From contig JAETXT010000001.1 in NCBI GenBank assembly GCA_019188255.1, positions 8,556,001 to 8,620,000 of the forward strand: 64,000 nt of DNA. Reading direction: 5' to 3'. The DNA comes from Verticillium longisporum. Its lineage: Eukaryota; Ascomycota; Sordariomycetes; Glomerellales; Plectosphaerellaceae. Within the stretch, counting starts at the first letter, position 1. Every line of letters starts with the position of its first letter. The translations under genes and the position numbers were made by a program. The notes under the pieces were generated by a model. The model searched no databases. It saw nothing but the letters and a program-made list of their open reading frames with translations, and was not told the DNA's origin. Shown here piece by piece: positions 1 through 11,782 of the stretch.

Positions 1-1005
1 TCCTGGCCGACACGGTTGGGTGAGCAAAGTAAAAGTCTTCGTCAGCAATGTCCGTTGTTGATCGTTAGCTACCTCAAGGCTATGTACCGAGAGACGAGGC
101 TGGGTATTGATGACTGGCTGACGATCCTGCTGTGTTCTATGCCGGGAACCCATCGACCAAGGCCCTGGGCTCAGGAGGATTCGCGATACCATGTACAACG
201 CGAGGTAAGAGATCTCGGATACATGCCGGGTGCGCGAACGCTGGGCTACCCCCATTACCCTAGGGAAGCCAAGAAATCATCCAGAGTTCTGCTTAGGCTT
301 CAGGCCTTTTGCCTAAACTACCTGAACGGCGTGGGGTTCTACGTGTTGATGGGAATCTATAGTCATTCAGGTTCGCAACCGTCATGGACCTCAGTGCAAG
401 GGAACCGCACTGTATACTGCCCCGTATCTGAAGGTTCTGGCACCCCTGGTACCGATTGTCCTGACACCAGCAAACCTCCATCCCAGCACCTGTGGGGGGT
501 CAACTGCCACGTGTCGCTGGTAGAACTCCATATGTGCCTTCGCAGTCTCAAATCCTCCCAAATTAGCTCTTGAGCCCCTACTCCATGGATCACATGTACC
601 TATTGAAATCTCAACACCTTCGCTTCCGAATTTGATTCCTCAAATGAACTAAGCTATACTCGAGTACGCATTGCTTGATTCTTCGAAGAGGAGCACATAC
701 ACGCCCCAGTCTCACAATTTTATGACGAGACTCTTCTTGCTCGTCCTCACCCTTCCCGAGAAGCTCAGATACGAGTGCGGCAAGCAAGCAAACACAAGCA
801 AGCACGAAAATCACATTGTCCAATATGTTACTCAATGTCAATTCGCTGTAAAGTAGAAAACGCCGTCCTAGATGCAGCCCCATTGCTGTGGATATCTCTT
901 CAAAGGCGTTGAACCCCCCACCCGACTTCATGTTTTTGACCACGTGTCACGCTCGACCCTGCGAGCCATTACTCAAGACGACACCCAAACTCGTACAATC
1001 GGGCC
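1..1005. other. No supportable gene; 3' flank of the cupredoxin gene
   Basis: Open frames occur on both strands but none has splice-consistent continuation or a recognisable domain. A short stretch near 85-140 (plus strand) encodes RLGIDDWLTILL, faintly like the start of fungal rhodopsin-fold membrane proteins, but nothing downstream keeps the similarity. At most this is the edge of a degraded gene. Confidence 0.4.
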
Positions 1006-1713
1006 TTAGATCATGAGACCGCCGATGAAGCCGGCGACGGCAACACCCATGGTGAGCATGCCCCAGCGGATCTCGCCGTGGGCCTCCATGCCGGCGCTGG
1101 GCGCGGAGGAGGAGCTGGGGCGAGCGGAGCCGGAGGCGGCGGAGGGGGCCGCGGTGGCGGCAGCGCCGAGGGAGCCGCCGCCGGTGGCGCTGGGGGCGAC
1201 GTTGCTCTGCGCGTTGGCGGCAGCCTGGGCGTAGGCCTGGAGAGTCCTCTGGTTGTTGTTGGCACTGGTGTGCGTTAGAAGCCATTGCGCGGAGAGCAGA
1301 CGGGGGAAGGGAAGAACATACGGAGCGTTGATGACGCCGACCATGCCGTTCTGGCAGTGCTGGCCGGTGGCACAGTAGTACCACTGGGGGTTGGTGTTCT
1401 CGACGGTGACGCTGAAGACCTGGTCGGAGACACCACTCTGGACGCGGACGGGGCCGCTGAAGAAGCCGGTCGTGTTGAGAGGCTGGCAGGGCGAGTCGAA
1501 GCTCGACTGGGCGACCGAGTGGGCCTGGGGGTAGAAGTGGAACTCGACGACGTCGCCGACGGCGGCTGTCACCTCGGCGGGATCAAAGGTGAGGCCGGTC
1601 TCGCCAACCTTGACGACGTGGACGCCGGGGATGCTGGAGCCCGAGCCACCGCCAGCAGCCTGGGCGGCGGCGGGGGCGAGGAAGGGGAGAGCGAGGAGTA
1701 CGGCGGCGTGCAT
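1006..1713 (-). CDS. Secreted GPI-anchored cupredoxin-like serine-rich protein
   Basis: Predicted 216 residues in two exons (1713-1322 and 1264-1006). The 57-nt intron has GTATGT, a CTAAC branch and CAG. I start at the internal Met (1713) because it opens a clean signal peptide (MHAAVLLALPFLAPAAAQA); the in-frame upstream extension is low complexity. The mature part is a plastocyanin-type fold. Candidate type-1 copper ligands are all present: a His in the PQAHSV segment, then Cys, His and Met in the YYCATGQHCQNGM segment. An Ala/Ser/Gly-rich linker and a hydrophobic C-terminal tail follow, as expected for GPI anchoring. Fungal proteins of this kind are extracellular surface proteins without a settled role. 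Copper binding is inferred from the ligands only. Confidence 0.85.
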   Translation of the reverse strand: MHAAVLLALPFLAPAAAQAAGGGSGSSIPGVHVVKVGETGLTFDPAEVTAAVGDVVEFHFYPQAHSVAQSSFDSPCQPLNTTGFFSGPVRVQSGVSDQVFSVTVENTNPQWYYCATGQHCQNGMVGVINAPYVLPFPRLLSAQWLLTHTSANNNQRTLQAYAQAAANAQSNVAPSATGGGSLGAAATAAPSAASGSARPSSSSAPSAGMEAHGEIRWGMLTMGVAVAGFIGGLMI

Positions 1714-4700
1714 TTTGGTTGATGTGTGTGGGTGTGTGAAGGTATTCAACTGTGGTGATAGTATGATGGTATAGTTTGATTGAGACGATTGATTGAGATG
1801 GTTGATTGGGCTGATGGGATGAGAGGGAGGGAAACAACTTTGGATGGCGGCATCCATCCCCTCTTTATGTATCCCATCTCGATAGCTCCGTGTCTGTTAG
1901 GTTTGGCCTGACTTGGGCATGGCGTGCCGGCCAAAGCCAAGTCAAAGGATGGTTGCGAGTCGCGACTCGAGCAGTATCAGACCCTGAAGCCATGGGCCAA
2001 AGCCAGAACCAGGGCGTCGTCGAAGCGCTGCGCACCCATGCTCGTCTTGGTCCTCAAACAGGGGTGCCGCACGAGGCGCGGGTCCCAAACAAGGCCAGGG
2101 GGGGATCGGATCAGGTAAGGCGGCGGATTTGACAGACCCAGATGGGCAGATGAACCTATCATGGCGAGGAGGGTCAGGCTTACGCATGCTGAGGTTCATT
2201 GTTGGCATCAGCGCTCAGGAGGTGGCCAGGCGGCTTGTCAAGGGGTCATGCTGTGTCAAGTGTGTCTGTGAAGGTGTCGAGCCTTTCTCTGGGGTTGCGT
2301 CCGCAGGCGGAGGAGGGGTCATCGGGGTGGGTCGGGACGACCAGTTCGAGCTGATGATTGGTCAAGGCAGCCGGCAGTAACAAAGTCTAAAACATCCCAA
2401 GATCCAGGTTCGCCTGGGTCGTCTGAAGGGCAGCTGCGGCCAATGGCTGCCTTCCATACCAAGGGGGAAGCTTCCCCGAACGGCAACCGGCACGGCTCCA
2501 GCGCTGGCAGCACCTGCAGCAGCTTCCCAATACCTGCCGAGCACCTGCAGCACCTCCCATACCTTCCCAGCACCTCCCCAGCACCTGCAGCAGCTTCCCA
2601 ACACGCTCACAAGGAGGTGCTGGGGATGCCTTCCCAGCACCTCCCAGCACTCCCAGCACCTTCCCGGAACCTCCCAACACAGCCTCGACGCTAACCCCCA
2701 GCAGCAACAGAGCAAGAACCACTAGCACTTGTGGGGGAACTGAACCTTCTTCCTTCCCCCTTCCCTGACTAGCCAGTCGTTCAGCACCCAGGAACACGGC
2801 CCAAGGGTGAACAATCTCTCCGGTCCTGTGGGTTTTCTTCATGACGTCCAAGCTCAGTCACGATGCCAAAGCAATAGTCATCGGCCTTGGCTCTCTTTGG
2901 CCTCCCTGCTGCGCCTGCTCGACCTCAATTGCCCGACCCTCATAACCCAGATCATTCCTCAACACCAGCAATCTCGCCCGTCACCTGCCCAGATCGGCCT
3001 CTCTCACGATGCCGCCAACGCTGTCCCTGACTCGGCCAACCACCAGTCCATCCCAGAGCGACCTGCTCCCCAGCCTGTCTCGGCGGCCTCCCGCCCCCTA
3101 CCTCTAGGCACCTACCTAAGGTACCTGGAAAAAGGCTGTTTCTCATCTCACCGCAGATGGTCTGATCTTGTTGTGTCGTTCGCGCCAATGCATGCACATG
3201 CAACCCGCCCCGACTCCGCCTCAATTCTTGACCTCCCGGCAGCTAAACTTTCCGGTGCCACATGGGAATGCCGTTACGCGGCCAAGCTTTCCCAACAGCT
3301 CGCCTGCTTCCTCCTTGGTGAGGACGCCGGAACCCGTCACAGCATTTTGCTCCCGGCTCTTTGTCCTTTGTCCAGCAAGGGAGGCTGCTGACATATCCCC
3401 ACGTCCTTTTTCGCAATAAGGTTCAGCGTCGTGAGTCGTCATCGCAAACGGGCATGCCGCTCTCGTCGTTCATCCTGCATGGTACAAGCTCCTCCGATGA
3501 GGTTGCGTCAGCTCGCGTCTTGTTATCTCCGAAGCTGAGATGATGCTGGCGCCCTCTGTTCTGCACGTCTCTCCCTGCTCTCTCCTGATGCTGAGGATCA
3601 GGCCTCGGCTCCTGACTCTCGGTTGCTGCCGAAACGATCACCGATTGATGTGTGATCCTTGGGCAATCTTCATGGCCACTTTGTTTACAACAACAGCAAC
3701 AACAACAAATTCCAGCACGCTTCTGGCGCCAGCCAAGACGATCTACATGCACACATCCTCTGGCCTTCCGCCGTCTGCTCTGACAGATCCACACGGGAAC
3801 TATGTTTCTCGCGAAAGAGAAGAGGAGAAGGAAACGAAAACTCCTGTTTGATGTGCTGATGCTCAAACCAGAGGCTGCTGCCTCGGAGATCCTTGCATGC
3901 TGACCCGGCATGATATCCGTAGATCAAGCGGGTTCGGGAGCGTCGGGTGCCTAGACCCGTCCAATGTCGAACCTCGTCGTCCCGCAAGCATCTCGGGCGC
4001 CTCGGCTACATCGTTCCTCGCGTCTCCGAAGTCTGTATATCGATCCGGCCAGACGGACTGAACCGGACTGAAGTTAAATCACATACTGGGATCGCTCTCG
4101 AAGTGGGCGAGAACCAGCGCTGGATTTTCAGGGGTGAAAACTCCCTGGCAGGTCCAGGGCCGACTGTTTGCTTTCCTTGCCACGTGCACACGCAGAGTGC
4201 CTTTTGGCCACCAGGCACCGCTGCGACGTAGTCCAGGTATATGGCCACAACGGCTTTCAACTTTGTTTTCCGCCCGACGGTCATTCCTTCAGATGAGTAG
4301 GCAGATTCGACGCAGAAGGTTTCACGAACAACTAGCACACTTCAATATATTACAACTTCAAGATGGGTGTGCAAGGAAGCGCTCGAACAGGAACGTCCAT
4401 TCAATGTGGATCATATCGACACAATATCTTTCAGGTCACTGATCGTTGCTTCCGTGATTTGTGAGTTCAGCCTAGATGATAACCCCGCTCCACCTACAAC
4501 GCGACTGGGCTGGCTGTTGCCCGCGGATGCCGGTGCGATACTTTCCCCTACCGGTGACTTCGACGCGCAAGACTTCCCAGTAGGGTCGAAGACGTGATAG
4601 CAAAATACTGCTCTGCCGCCGCTTCAGCTGGGACGGGCTTCGCGTCGCCAGAGTTTTCCACTATTCAATGGACAGCTGCGCTCGTGTTCACGTCGCCGGT

Positions 4701-6235
4701 GAACTTTCCTGATAGAGTGGCGAGCATCTATCATCGGCAGCAGGAATATCCACCCCGCCTGATCGACCTGTCCACCTCTTCTCCTATTACAACGCTGAGA
4801 CTTTGAAGTCTTTCTGCATCCAATGCCGCTGACTTCAAGTTTATTCACTGCTCCATCGCCAAGCATCAGGCACGGGCTCTTCCGCTGCCAGCATGATGCC
4901 CTGCGTAGGTTTCACATTCTTCCTGTCTGGTTGCATCACCTGTGGGACTGACGGCCCTGCCAGACTGGAGCCGAAAACTGAGCCAATGATTGGACCGATT
5001 TCTCTCCATCATCACTCCGTGGGATATATCTACGTGCCAGTCCCTGTAGAAAATGGAATGACGAGTTCTAGACTTCGTTATTCCGTGGTAGTCTTGATCA
5101 CATAGGCGCAGGCCTTTGTCAACGATGCAGCTGCCGTGTAGAACCCTTTCTTCCAACAGCATGTCAGTTCTGGGCAGAATGAAACGACTGCGTGCCAGAC
5201 GAAGACTCAATTTCAACTTGGCTCCCCTGCAGTAGAATGCTGGCTCTCCAGTAGTAAACACTGACAAGAGGTTGTGCGGCTACATGTCGATGAACGTTGG
5301 CCAACATTGCGACAGTGGAGCAGACCAGACTTGGCGAGGGACTGCCGACTTGCTAACCCAAACCCTTACCTGGGTAAAGCCGTCAAACACCAAATCAACA
5401 CTTCTTCCGCATGGCCCCTTACAGGCTGGTCTTCTGTTCTGCCCCTTTTCGGGTGTTTGATCTGTGTCTGGAGCTCGAGGGTAGGGAACGATTTATTCGA
5501 AGACTGATCGGGTGCGCGGCTGGATCGCGAGTAGGATCTCTGAATCGTCTTCGACGTGTATTGCTTCGATGTCTTTGAAACCACATGAGCCGAAAATTCG
5601 ACATGAAGTCTGTGCATGTTCGAGACATTTGACCTTGACTGCATTCAGCAACATGGTCTTCTATCCGGGCTTTCGGCTACAGACTTCTGACGACAGCTTA
5701 CGATCAATGACTTTGCCTGAACGAAAATAAGCGGATCAGGAATCAATGGCAATGCTATTTCCGGGATGACGCAACTAACATCATGTCGACAGTCAACTGA
5801 AGCTCCCCAGCGTCAGGTCTTAACTTTTGGTTTTCCGCACAGAGAAAGCCAAGACTAATGATCGAGCAAGGATGAGAGAAGCAAGATGAGAGATGTTCAA
5901 ACCAGAAGCAACATGAGGCCCATCACGACAATTCGCTGCATTCTTGATTCTTGGCAGTGCTGTGAGATTCGGCCGTAAAGACGACGGCGCCAGTGAACAT
6001 GGATCATCGGTCCTGATCACATTTCGGACATCCTAGCATTTGCAACGCCGTCAAGAACACCTAAGCTTCTAAGGCCCTGCAAGCCAGCGTGAACAAGTCG
6101 AAGACGGAGTGGCACCACTTCAATGAACCAGATGTATTCTCATTATGAAATAGACCGCCAACGGCAAGCGGCAAGCCACAGGGCGTCCGCATGACAGAAC
6201 CCAGAAACACGCTCAACATCCAGCGCAGAACTCCA
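1714..6235. other. Gene-poor intergenic stretch, about 4.5 kb
   Basis: Many short overlapping open frames exist on both strands, but none shows a family signature, signal peptide or consistent introns. Their composition is that of non-coding GC-balanced DNA, and the stretch is not RIP-altered. It contains a minisatellite near 2.5-2.7 kb and a CAA-rich patch near 3690-3710. The first few hundred bases upstream of 1713 should hold the cupredoxin promoter. A long non-coding RNA or fast-evolving small gene cannot be excluded without expression data. Confidence 0.5.
2490..2690. repeat. GC-rich minisatellite, CCCAGCACCT-type unit
   Basis: Degenerate direct repeats of a roughly 10-18 nt unit around CAGCACCTCCC and CAGCTTCCCAA run through this stretch, for example near 2530-2600 and 2630-2680. 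On the minus strand it reads as repeated GGTGCTGGGA. The copies are imperfect and vary in spacing, so this is an old minisatellite rather than a fresh tandem array. Confidence 0.75.
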
Positions 6236-6545
6236 TCAGCAGGGGCAGGGGAAGACGCAGAAGTTGCAGGGAATCGGGCACGGGATGATGAAGCAGAACC
6301 GTCCCGGACACGCCTCGCCGCCGCGCAGCGTAAGCTCGGACTCGTCAGCGGAGCGGTCGTCCTGCGATGCCTGGGGCTCTTGGGCGTCTGGGCGCGCCAT
6401 GTTAGTTGAGATGCAAACTGGGCGCTGCTGGCATCGCGCGCGGCGACGGAATGGAGAGCTCACTCATGGCCATGGCGTCTTGCGACTTGGGCTGCTCGGT
6501 GTGCACTGGCGCCGGGGCGCGGGGCATGCTTGATTGGTCGGACAT
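6236..6545 (-). CDS. Small protein with Cys-rich C-terminal tail (77 aa)
   Basis: Two exons (6545-6464 and 6387-6236) are joined over a 76-nt intron with GTGAGC, CTAAC and CCAG; phase is kept exactly, giving 77 residues. The N-terminal half is polar and probably disordered (rich in S, P, Q, D, E). The last 20 or so residues are a dense cysteine/proline/aromatic tail (RGGEACPGRFCF, then CPIPCNFC and CPC). I recall similar short ascomycete proteins ending in such a tail. The pattern suggests palmitoylated membrane attachment or metal binding, but no function is established. A GACGTCA (CRE-like) motif lies upstream at 6718-6724. Neither exon alone looks like a gene, so automatic annotation could miss it. 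Confidence 0.72.
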
Positions 6546-6842
6546 GTTAGAAAGAGGAGGTTGACAACAGTGAATGTTCGTGGTGATGAGAGGTGCGATG
6601 ATGCGATGTCGTGGTTCAGGAGAATGAGATGTTGATGAGCTTGGCAGGATGATGGAAGGCTGGGGCTGAAGGAGGTCGTTGGCTGATGGCTGTGCTGGCT
6701 GAGCTCCGCCTCACTGCGACGTCATCGATGGCTGGGGCTGTACTGGCTTCACCCCGGCTCACCGAAAACGTTGGGCTGAACACCATGACACTCGAGTCCT
6801 AGAATTCCCTGACATACTATAGCCCGCAGCTCAAAACGAACC

Positions 6843-7869
6843 CTATGGTGACCCCGAAAGCTCTCCATCAACGTAGATCTTGACCTTTTCATTGTAGAAA
6901 CAGATCATGCCGGCGATCGCCGCGCATTCAACGGTCGGATGCCGATAATACCAGACTACGTCTTCCAAGGTTGTTGCATGATCGATTCGGACATTATAGT
7001 AGCTTGCGATGCCTTTATACGGGCACTCGGTCACCGTGTCTGATTTCAACAGCTGCGCAGACCCCTGGACCACGGCCGTGTAGGGGATGTAGTAGCGCGT
7101 TGGGAGGCGGCTCTCCAGGAGGTGGACCGAGTAGGGAGACTCGGCGAGAAGTCGACCGTCGTACTCGATACGAACCTTGCGTCCGGAATGGAGGAGCTCG
7201 ACACGCAGGTCGGGGTTCTTGGGATGAACATAGATCGGCGTGTCTTCCTCGAGCCACTGATCTGTCTCGCGAACGGGTCGCGTCAGCTGGGTTAGGTTAA
7301 ATACCTGGCTCACGGGCGGCCGAGGCGGCAGAAGGGCAGAATGGAAAACAGAGTGCACCCACCCATGCTCCCAAACTCGAAACGAACAAGATTCTGCAGT
7401 GGCCCACGGTCGTGGCTCATTCTGAGCCTCATTACGTTCTTAAAGGGGAGCCCAAAGCCAGGGCGGTTCTCGCGGAGCAAGTCTACGCCTTGCACTTCCA
7501 TGACATTGAAGCTGGATACTTGCCCCGTGGCAACGCCATCTGAGGCGACGACGGGACCGACATCGGATGATTGAATGTTCATCAAGTCCTCTTCAGGGAT
7601 GTAGTATTGCGGATACGCCGCGTGTTCCCACGCGAGCAACCCTCTCCTCGAGTCGGCAATGGTGTTTCCATGATGTACGACACGGATGCGACGGGTTGCC
7701 GGTTCCGTGCGCAGGAAACCGTGCACGAGGAGATAGAGCCCGAGTTGGTGCAAGCTGCAGATGTCAGTCGAACAGTTCGCGGTGCAGGCTTCAACGACAA
7801 TGCTCACTCGCAGCCCTGGGCTCCAATCTTGACCGTATCCGTTTTCAGTGGGGTGATAGGTCCCGACAT
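6843..7869 (-). CDS. Tandem DUF427 domain protein
   Basis: Three exons (7869-7808, 7754-7363, 7261-6843) with introns of 53 and 101 nt give 290 residues in phase. The first DUF427 copy covers roughly residues 35-130 (RRIRVVHHGNTIADS, then AWEHAAYPQYYIP). The second covers roughly 175-280 (EEDTPIYVHPKNP, SDTVTECPYKGIASYY, then WYYRHPTVECAAIAG). Two DUF427 domains in this order are usual for the fungal family. The biochemical role is unknown; the protein is probably cytosolic because no signal or membrane segment is seen. The short first exon is supported by GTGAGC/CTGCAG sites and by phase; the domain exons are much surer than the start. Confidence 0.85.
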
Positions 7870-8415
7870 TGAATGCCCTCCTCGAAACAGACTATGCGAA
7901 GAACAACAAGAAAGGGGTACAATGCTCCGCTGGATGCAGCCTACAAAGACGGTAATGGAGTAGTTGACATCCCAAGCAATCTTTCTGTTCATGGCCAATC
8001 GCGCCAAGAACCTCGAATTGGCGATGGGAGGTCAGGTGATGGGGGACGTGCATAACTTACCTACTGATTGAGCGCGCCTTTCCAAGATACACCCATCAAT
8101 CACTGGGACTTGATGGTGACACAAATATTGCCGCCATGACTGATTCCCGACATGGTTTATTCCAAGCTCACCGGACTGTATCGTGGATTGGTTCACGACG
8201 ATACGCCCGAAGTGCCTAGTCTGCCTCACGAGCAGCCTCACACACCTGAGTCACTCGGCGGCGACGACGTACAACAGGAGGCATCCAAGTGCCAGCTCAC
8301 TTGAGGAGTCTACAAAAGCTTCACGCTCCAACAGGCCACAATCATGTCGCGCCACATCCTCCTCTCCATACCAAAACCCCCCATCAGGATCCCTACCAAG
8401 CTACATTTCGCAGAC
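7870..8415. promoter_or_regulatory. Divergent intergenic region, DUF427 gene and NADAR gene
   Basis: These 546 bases separate two genes read outward, so they should hold both promoters. I see no convincing TATA box or named operator. An in-frame ATG at 8344 could extend the NADAR protein by 24 residues; I treat that part as leader. Confidence 0.4.
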
Positions 8416-9048
8416 ATGACAACCAGACTCCCCCCCGTCCAGGCGCCCCAAGCCTCGCCATCCCCACCACTGCCCCTTCCCTCGACGCCCGTCTACTTCT
8501 GGCGCGAGACAGACCCAGACTCAGGCTTCCTCTCCCAATGGGCCCCCTCCCCCTTCCCGCACCCCGCGAACCCGTCCCTTGTCTTCCGCACCGCAGAGCA
8601 CTACATGATGTACCGCAAGGCCGCCCTCTTCGACCCCGCCCAGGAAGCCGCCATCCTCGCCGCGCCGCACCCGCGCCAGGCCAAGGCCCTCGGGCGCCAG
8701 GTCCAGAACTTTGACGCCGCGACGTGGGAGGCGCGGCGCGAGGCCATCGTGACCGAGGGCACGAGGCTCAAGTTCACGACGGGCGCCGGGGCCGCGGAGC
8801 GGAGACGTCGGCTGCTGGCTACGGGCGTGGGAGAGCTGGTTGAGGCGAGCCCGTTTGATCCCGTCTGGGGTGTCGGGTTTGCGCCGCATGTTGCGCCGAC
8901 GGTCGATCGGGAGGCGTGGGGGCTGAATCTGCTGGGCAAGGCATTGATGGTTGTGAGGGATGAGTTGAGGGCGGCGGAGGGGCGGGCGGGCGGACTGGCG
9001 AGACAAGGAGGGCGGGATGCTGTCGAAGAGGTGACGTCTGTGAACTAG
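8416..9048 (+). CDS. NADAR (DUF1768) domain protein
   Basis: Single-exon frame of 210 residues from the Met at 8416; an upstream Met at 8344 would give 234. The NADAR core spans about residues 20-180: PVYFWRETDPDSGFLSQWAP, then FRTAEHYMMYRKAALF, QAKALGRQVQNF and the WGVGF segment, ending NLLGKALMVVRDEL. The founding bacterial/plant members (YbiA, COG3236) hydrolyse the N-glycosidic bond of damaged riboflavin precursors. Other NADAR proteins are linked to ADP-ribose or NAD chemistry. In fungi the substrate is not settled, so a riboflavin-repair role is inference. The conserved Glu of TAEHY and Trp of WGVGF are present. Confidence 0.88.
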   Translation: MTTRLPPVQAPQASPSPPLPLPSTPVYFWRETDPDSGFLSQWAPSPFPHPANPSLVFRTAEHYMMYRKAALFDPAQEAAILAAPHPRQAKALGRQVQNFDAATWEARREAIVTEGTRLKFTTGAGAAERRRRLLATGVGELVEASPFDPVWGVGFAPHVAPTVDREAWGLNLLGKALMVVRDELRAAEGRAGGLARQGGRDAVEEVTSVN

Positions 9049-9625
9049 GTAGCAGTACGAACTGTAGAGATCGGGATGCTGTTGAACATTGTATCAAAAT
9101 TCGAACCCAAGCGACTTCGTCTCAGGCAAGCACAGGAATATCAGATTCAGGGTTGGCTCAAAGGGTCGTTCCACCGAATGACCTGGACTGGTCGCACTGA
9201 CTTAACATTGTGAACAATGTGCTGCGACCCAGAACGTCAAACGGACGTCCGGCCTCTTGATTAAACAAACTGCTCGGCAGACGGCAGAGCCCTTGCCAGG
9301 TGCCTCGCAGGCTCTTCGATATTCGTACAAGATAGCCTCCTCGAGGCGAGAGCGGTGTTGGTTCTCCCCGGCCGCAGACCGCAGGCGGCAAGACTCCGCA
9401 GAATTTGGTCTTCTGTCTGTTTTCTTTCTCCTCCTCTGCATCCTCCCAGAAATCGCCTAGAATCCCCCCTCCAAAATGCCCCCGGTCTAGTTTTTTGTAC
9501 ATTATTGAAACATCAGAATGACAGAAAGTGTCACATCCAATCGCCAGCGTATGAGAGTGTTGGTGTTCGAGCCGATCCGAAAGAAAACAGGGCCGGCTCG
9601 GCGTCGATGATGGTGGTTATACCGC
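9049..9625. other. Convergent 3' flanks of NADAR and Tim44 genes
   Basis: 577 bases between two convergent genes. It should contain both 3' UTRs and polyadenylation sites. Overlapping short open frames (about 9158-9502 and 9355-9663) show no domain and are ignored. Confidence 0.5.
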
Positions 9626-11310
9626 TTAGTAGTAGTCGCGTCCGCTCTTCTGCATCTCAATGAGCCTCCATCCCCTCGTCTCCGGGTTGCTGACATCGTC
9701 CGGCAGCCTTGTGATGCCGATGGCGTACGTCACCAGCTGCACCTTGTCCTCCATGCCGGCCGCGAGCTCGTTGGTCTTGGCGTTGCGGTAGACGTGTACC
9801 TCCTGGGTGCGGCAGGTGATGACAAACACGGGAATGTCGCCGGGCTCGAGCATGCGTGCCTTGGCGATATCGACGTGGCGGATATCGAGGATGCGGCCGT
9901 CCGACTTCATGCCAGCCTTGAGGTACTGCTTTGTGAGAGCATCGTAGACGGAGTACTGCGCCTCCGAGAGCCACAGCTTCAGGGTGGGGACGTCACCCTT
10001 GACGTAGGCGTCGAGGACCTCGGGAAGAATGTATTCGCGCAGCTCGGTGAGGAAGGGCTCCATCTTGAAGTTGGGGTCCATCTCGCGGAACTTCTTGATG
10101 ACCTGAGCCTGCTCGTTCTCGGCGAACCAACCGCCGATGGTGTCGGTGATGCTTCGTGCCGTCGAGATGAGGGGGTTCTCGGACTCCTGGTAGACCTTGC
10201 CGGCGCTGAAGAAGCCCTGGACAACCTTGTTCTGGTCGCGGAAGTCTCTCCACGCCTCCTTCCAGGCAGCATCCTTGTGGAGCGTGACGTTTGTGCCAGC
10301 CCTGTGACTGGAGTTAGCGAAATTTACGAGTTAGAAATGAGGGGGATGCCAGCGTACTCAGGGTCCTCAACAAAGTTCTCCGGCTTGTCGCCCCTGAGAG
10401 CCCTCTCAGCCTCACGCTTTTGCCTGCGCTCCTCCTTCTCTACCCAGCCGCCGTAACGCGAAGAGCTGCCGTCATCAATGACATCCTTGACGTTCTTGTA
10501 GGCCTCGGTCTCACGGATGGGCTTGGTCGCCTTGTCGAGGGCATCGCCGGTGACGTTGGCGACCTTGCGAACACCCTTGACGGCGCTCGTGTCCCAGGTC
10601 CACGCAGCACCCTTTCCAATGGCGCCGGCCGTCGTCTTGACAACGGTCGACGTCGTCTTGCCGATGGCGCCCGTGGTGGTCTGGTAGGCCTCGCGGGCCT
10701 TGCGCACGCGCTCGCTCTCCTGGAAGGTCTGGATCTCGCCGGAGAGGGCCTTGGTCGACTCGTTCCACTCCTTGGACTTCTTGAGCTCTGTGTTCATCGT
10801 CTCCATGAAGACCTGCCACGGCGTCATGTCACCGTGGGGCGGAGGCGGAGGGGCGTCGTCCTTCTTCTTCTCCTCCTGCTTGCCATCGCCCTCTTCGCCC
10901 TCCTTCTTCTTGTCGCCTGATGAGGCGCCCTCCTTGTCCGCTGACTCGGAGGACTTGGCGCTCTCCTCCTCGGCGGCCTTGGAAGCTTCCTCGGCAGGCT
11001 TCGTCTCAGCCTGGGGCTTCTCTTGTTTTTGCCATGTCGGCGTCGCTACATGAAAGGAGCGGGCTGGTGTGGCAGAGATGAGGGGTCGGATCTCATGGGG
11101 AAGGAAGGATGATCGAAGCGTGGTAGGGCGAAGAGAGGAAGAAGAGAGCTGTTGAGAGGAGGGTTGTTGGATGCGGATGGAGGCGAGGCTGTCGGTGGAC
11201 TGGAGACGATATGTCTGGGTCCTGCCCGTCGCAGGGGCGCTGCTACGAGCAGATGCTCTCGTCAGAGCATTAGGCGCGACACTCCGTGAAGACCGGACAA
11301 AAGAGTTCAT
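9626..11310 (-). CDS. TIM44: Mitochondrial inner membrane translocase subunit Tim44
   Basis: Two exons (11310-10358 and 10301-9626) over a 56-nt intron (GTACGC, GCTAAC, CACAG) give 542 residues in phase, a normal fungal length. The N terminus is a Ser/Arg-rich presequence. A long charged, Lys/Glu/Ser-rich segment (about 95-155) with a proline run follows, then a helical region with a TPWQVFMETMNTELKKSKEW segment. The C-terminal Tim44/MBA1-like domain (about 330-540) includes AGTNVTLHKDAAW, the GWFAENEQAQVIKKF motif and FVITCRTQEVHVYRN. Tim44 is a peripheral matrix-side protein that recruits mtHsp70 to the TIM23 channel for presequence import. It is divergent from a mitoribosomal protein gene and probably shares its promoter region. 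Confidence 0.95.
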
Positions 11311-11782
11311 GATGAAGTAAAAGCGTTCCGCCGCCCAGATATGGGTGTTTGCGATGCGCAGTATGGGGGGAGGGGAGACGACTCGGTCGGGGACGGAGAG
11401 GCAAGTACCTTAGGCCGGGTGAAATTTGGCCGGATCAAAATTTGGGGCGCGACGAGGATTTCTGCGATCTCGGCTCCAGGCGGGCCGCGGCGCGGGCAGG
11501 GAGGGGGTCGAAGGTCGTGGAAGGGGATCCTGAAAGGAGTACCTGGGTACTGTTGCTATTTAGCCGTGCTTCAGCCGGCTGAGGCCAGGACCACCAGCAA
11601 CAGGACGTGGGCCAATCGGGACATGGCGTGTCAGGAAGCTGTTCGAAAAAATCCAGGTCACCCAAGCAGGAGGCCCCAAGCAGTATCGACGACTGGCTCT
11701 CCTTGACGCCAACAACGATCCGAACATCGACACATATTGGCGGCAGTGCAGCATCGTCTGTCGACCACATCCGTAACAAAAT
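11311..11782. promoter_or_regulatory. Shared promoter of TIM44 (-) and uS11m (+)
   Basis: The 472-base gap lies between two divergent nuclear genes for mitochondrial proteins. No other gene is visible. I see no certain transcription factor site; joint regulation is an inference from layout. Confidence 0.5.

Noticed and set aside
16..573. 185-codon frame with RLGIDDWLTILL, possible rhodopsin-fold fragment
   Set aside because: The match is about a dozen residues; neither the rest of the frame nor neighbouring frames continue the family.
2807..3391. 194-codon plus-strand frame in the gene-poor stretch
   Set aside because: Low-complexity Ser/Pro/Gln content, overlapping frames on both strands, no motif and no splice-supported extension.
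3423..3911. 162-codon minus-strand frame with a CCCCCCC run
   Set aside because: The cysteine run is the translation of a GTTGTT/CAACAA-type simple repeat, not a metal-binding domain.
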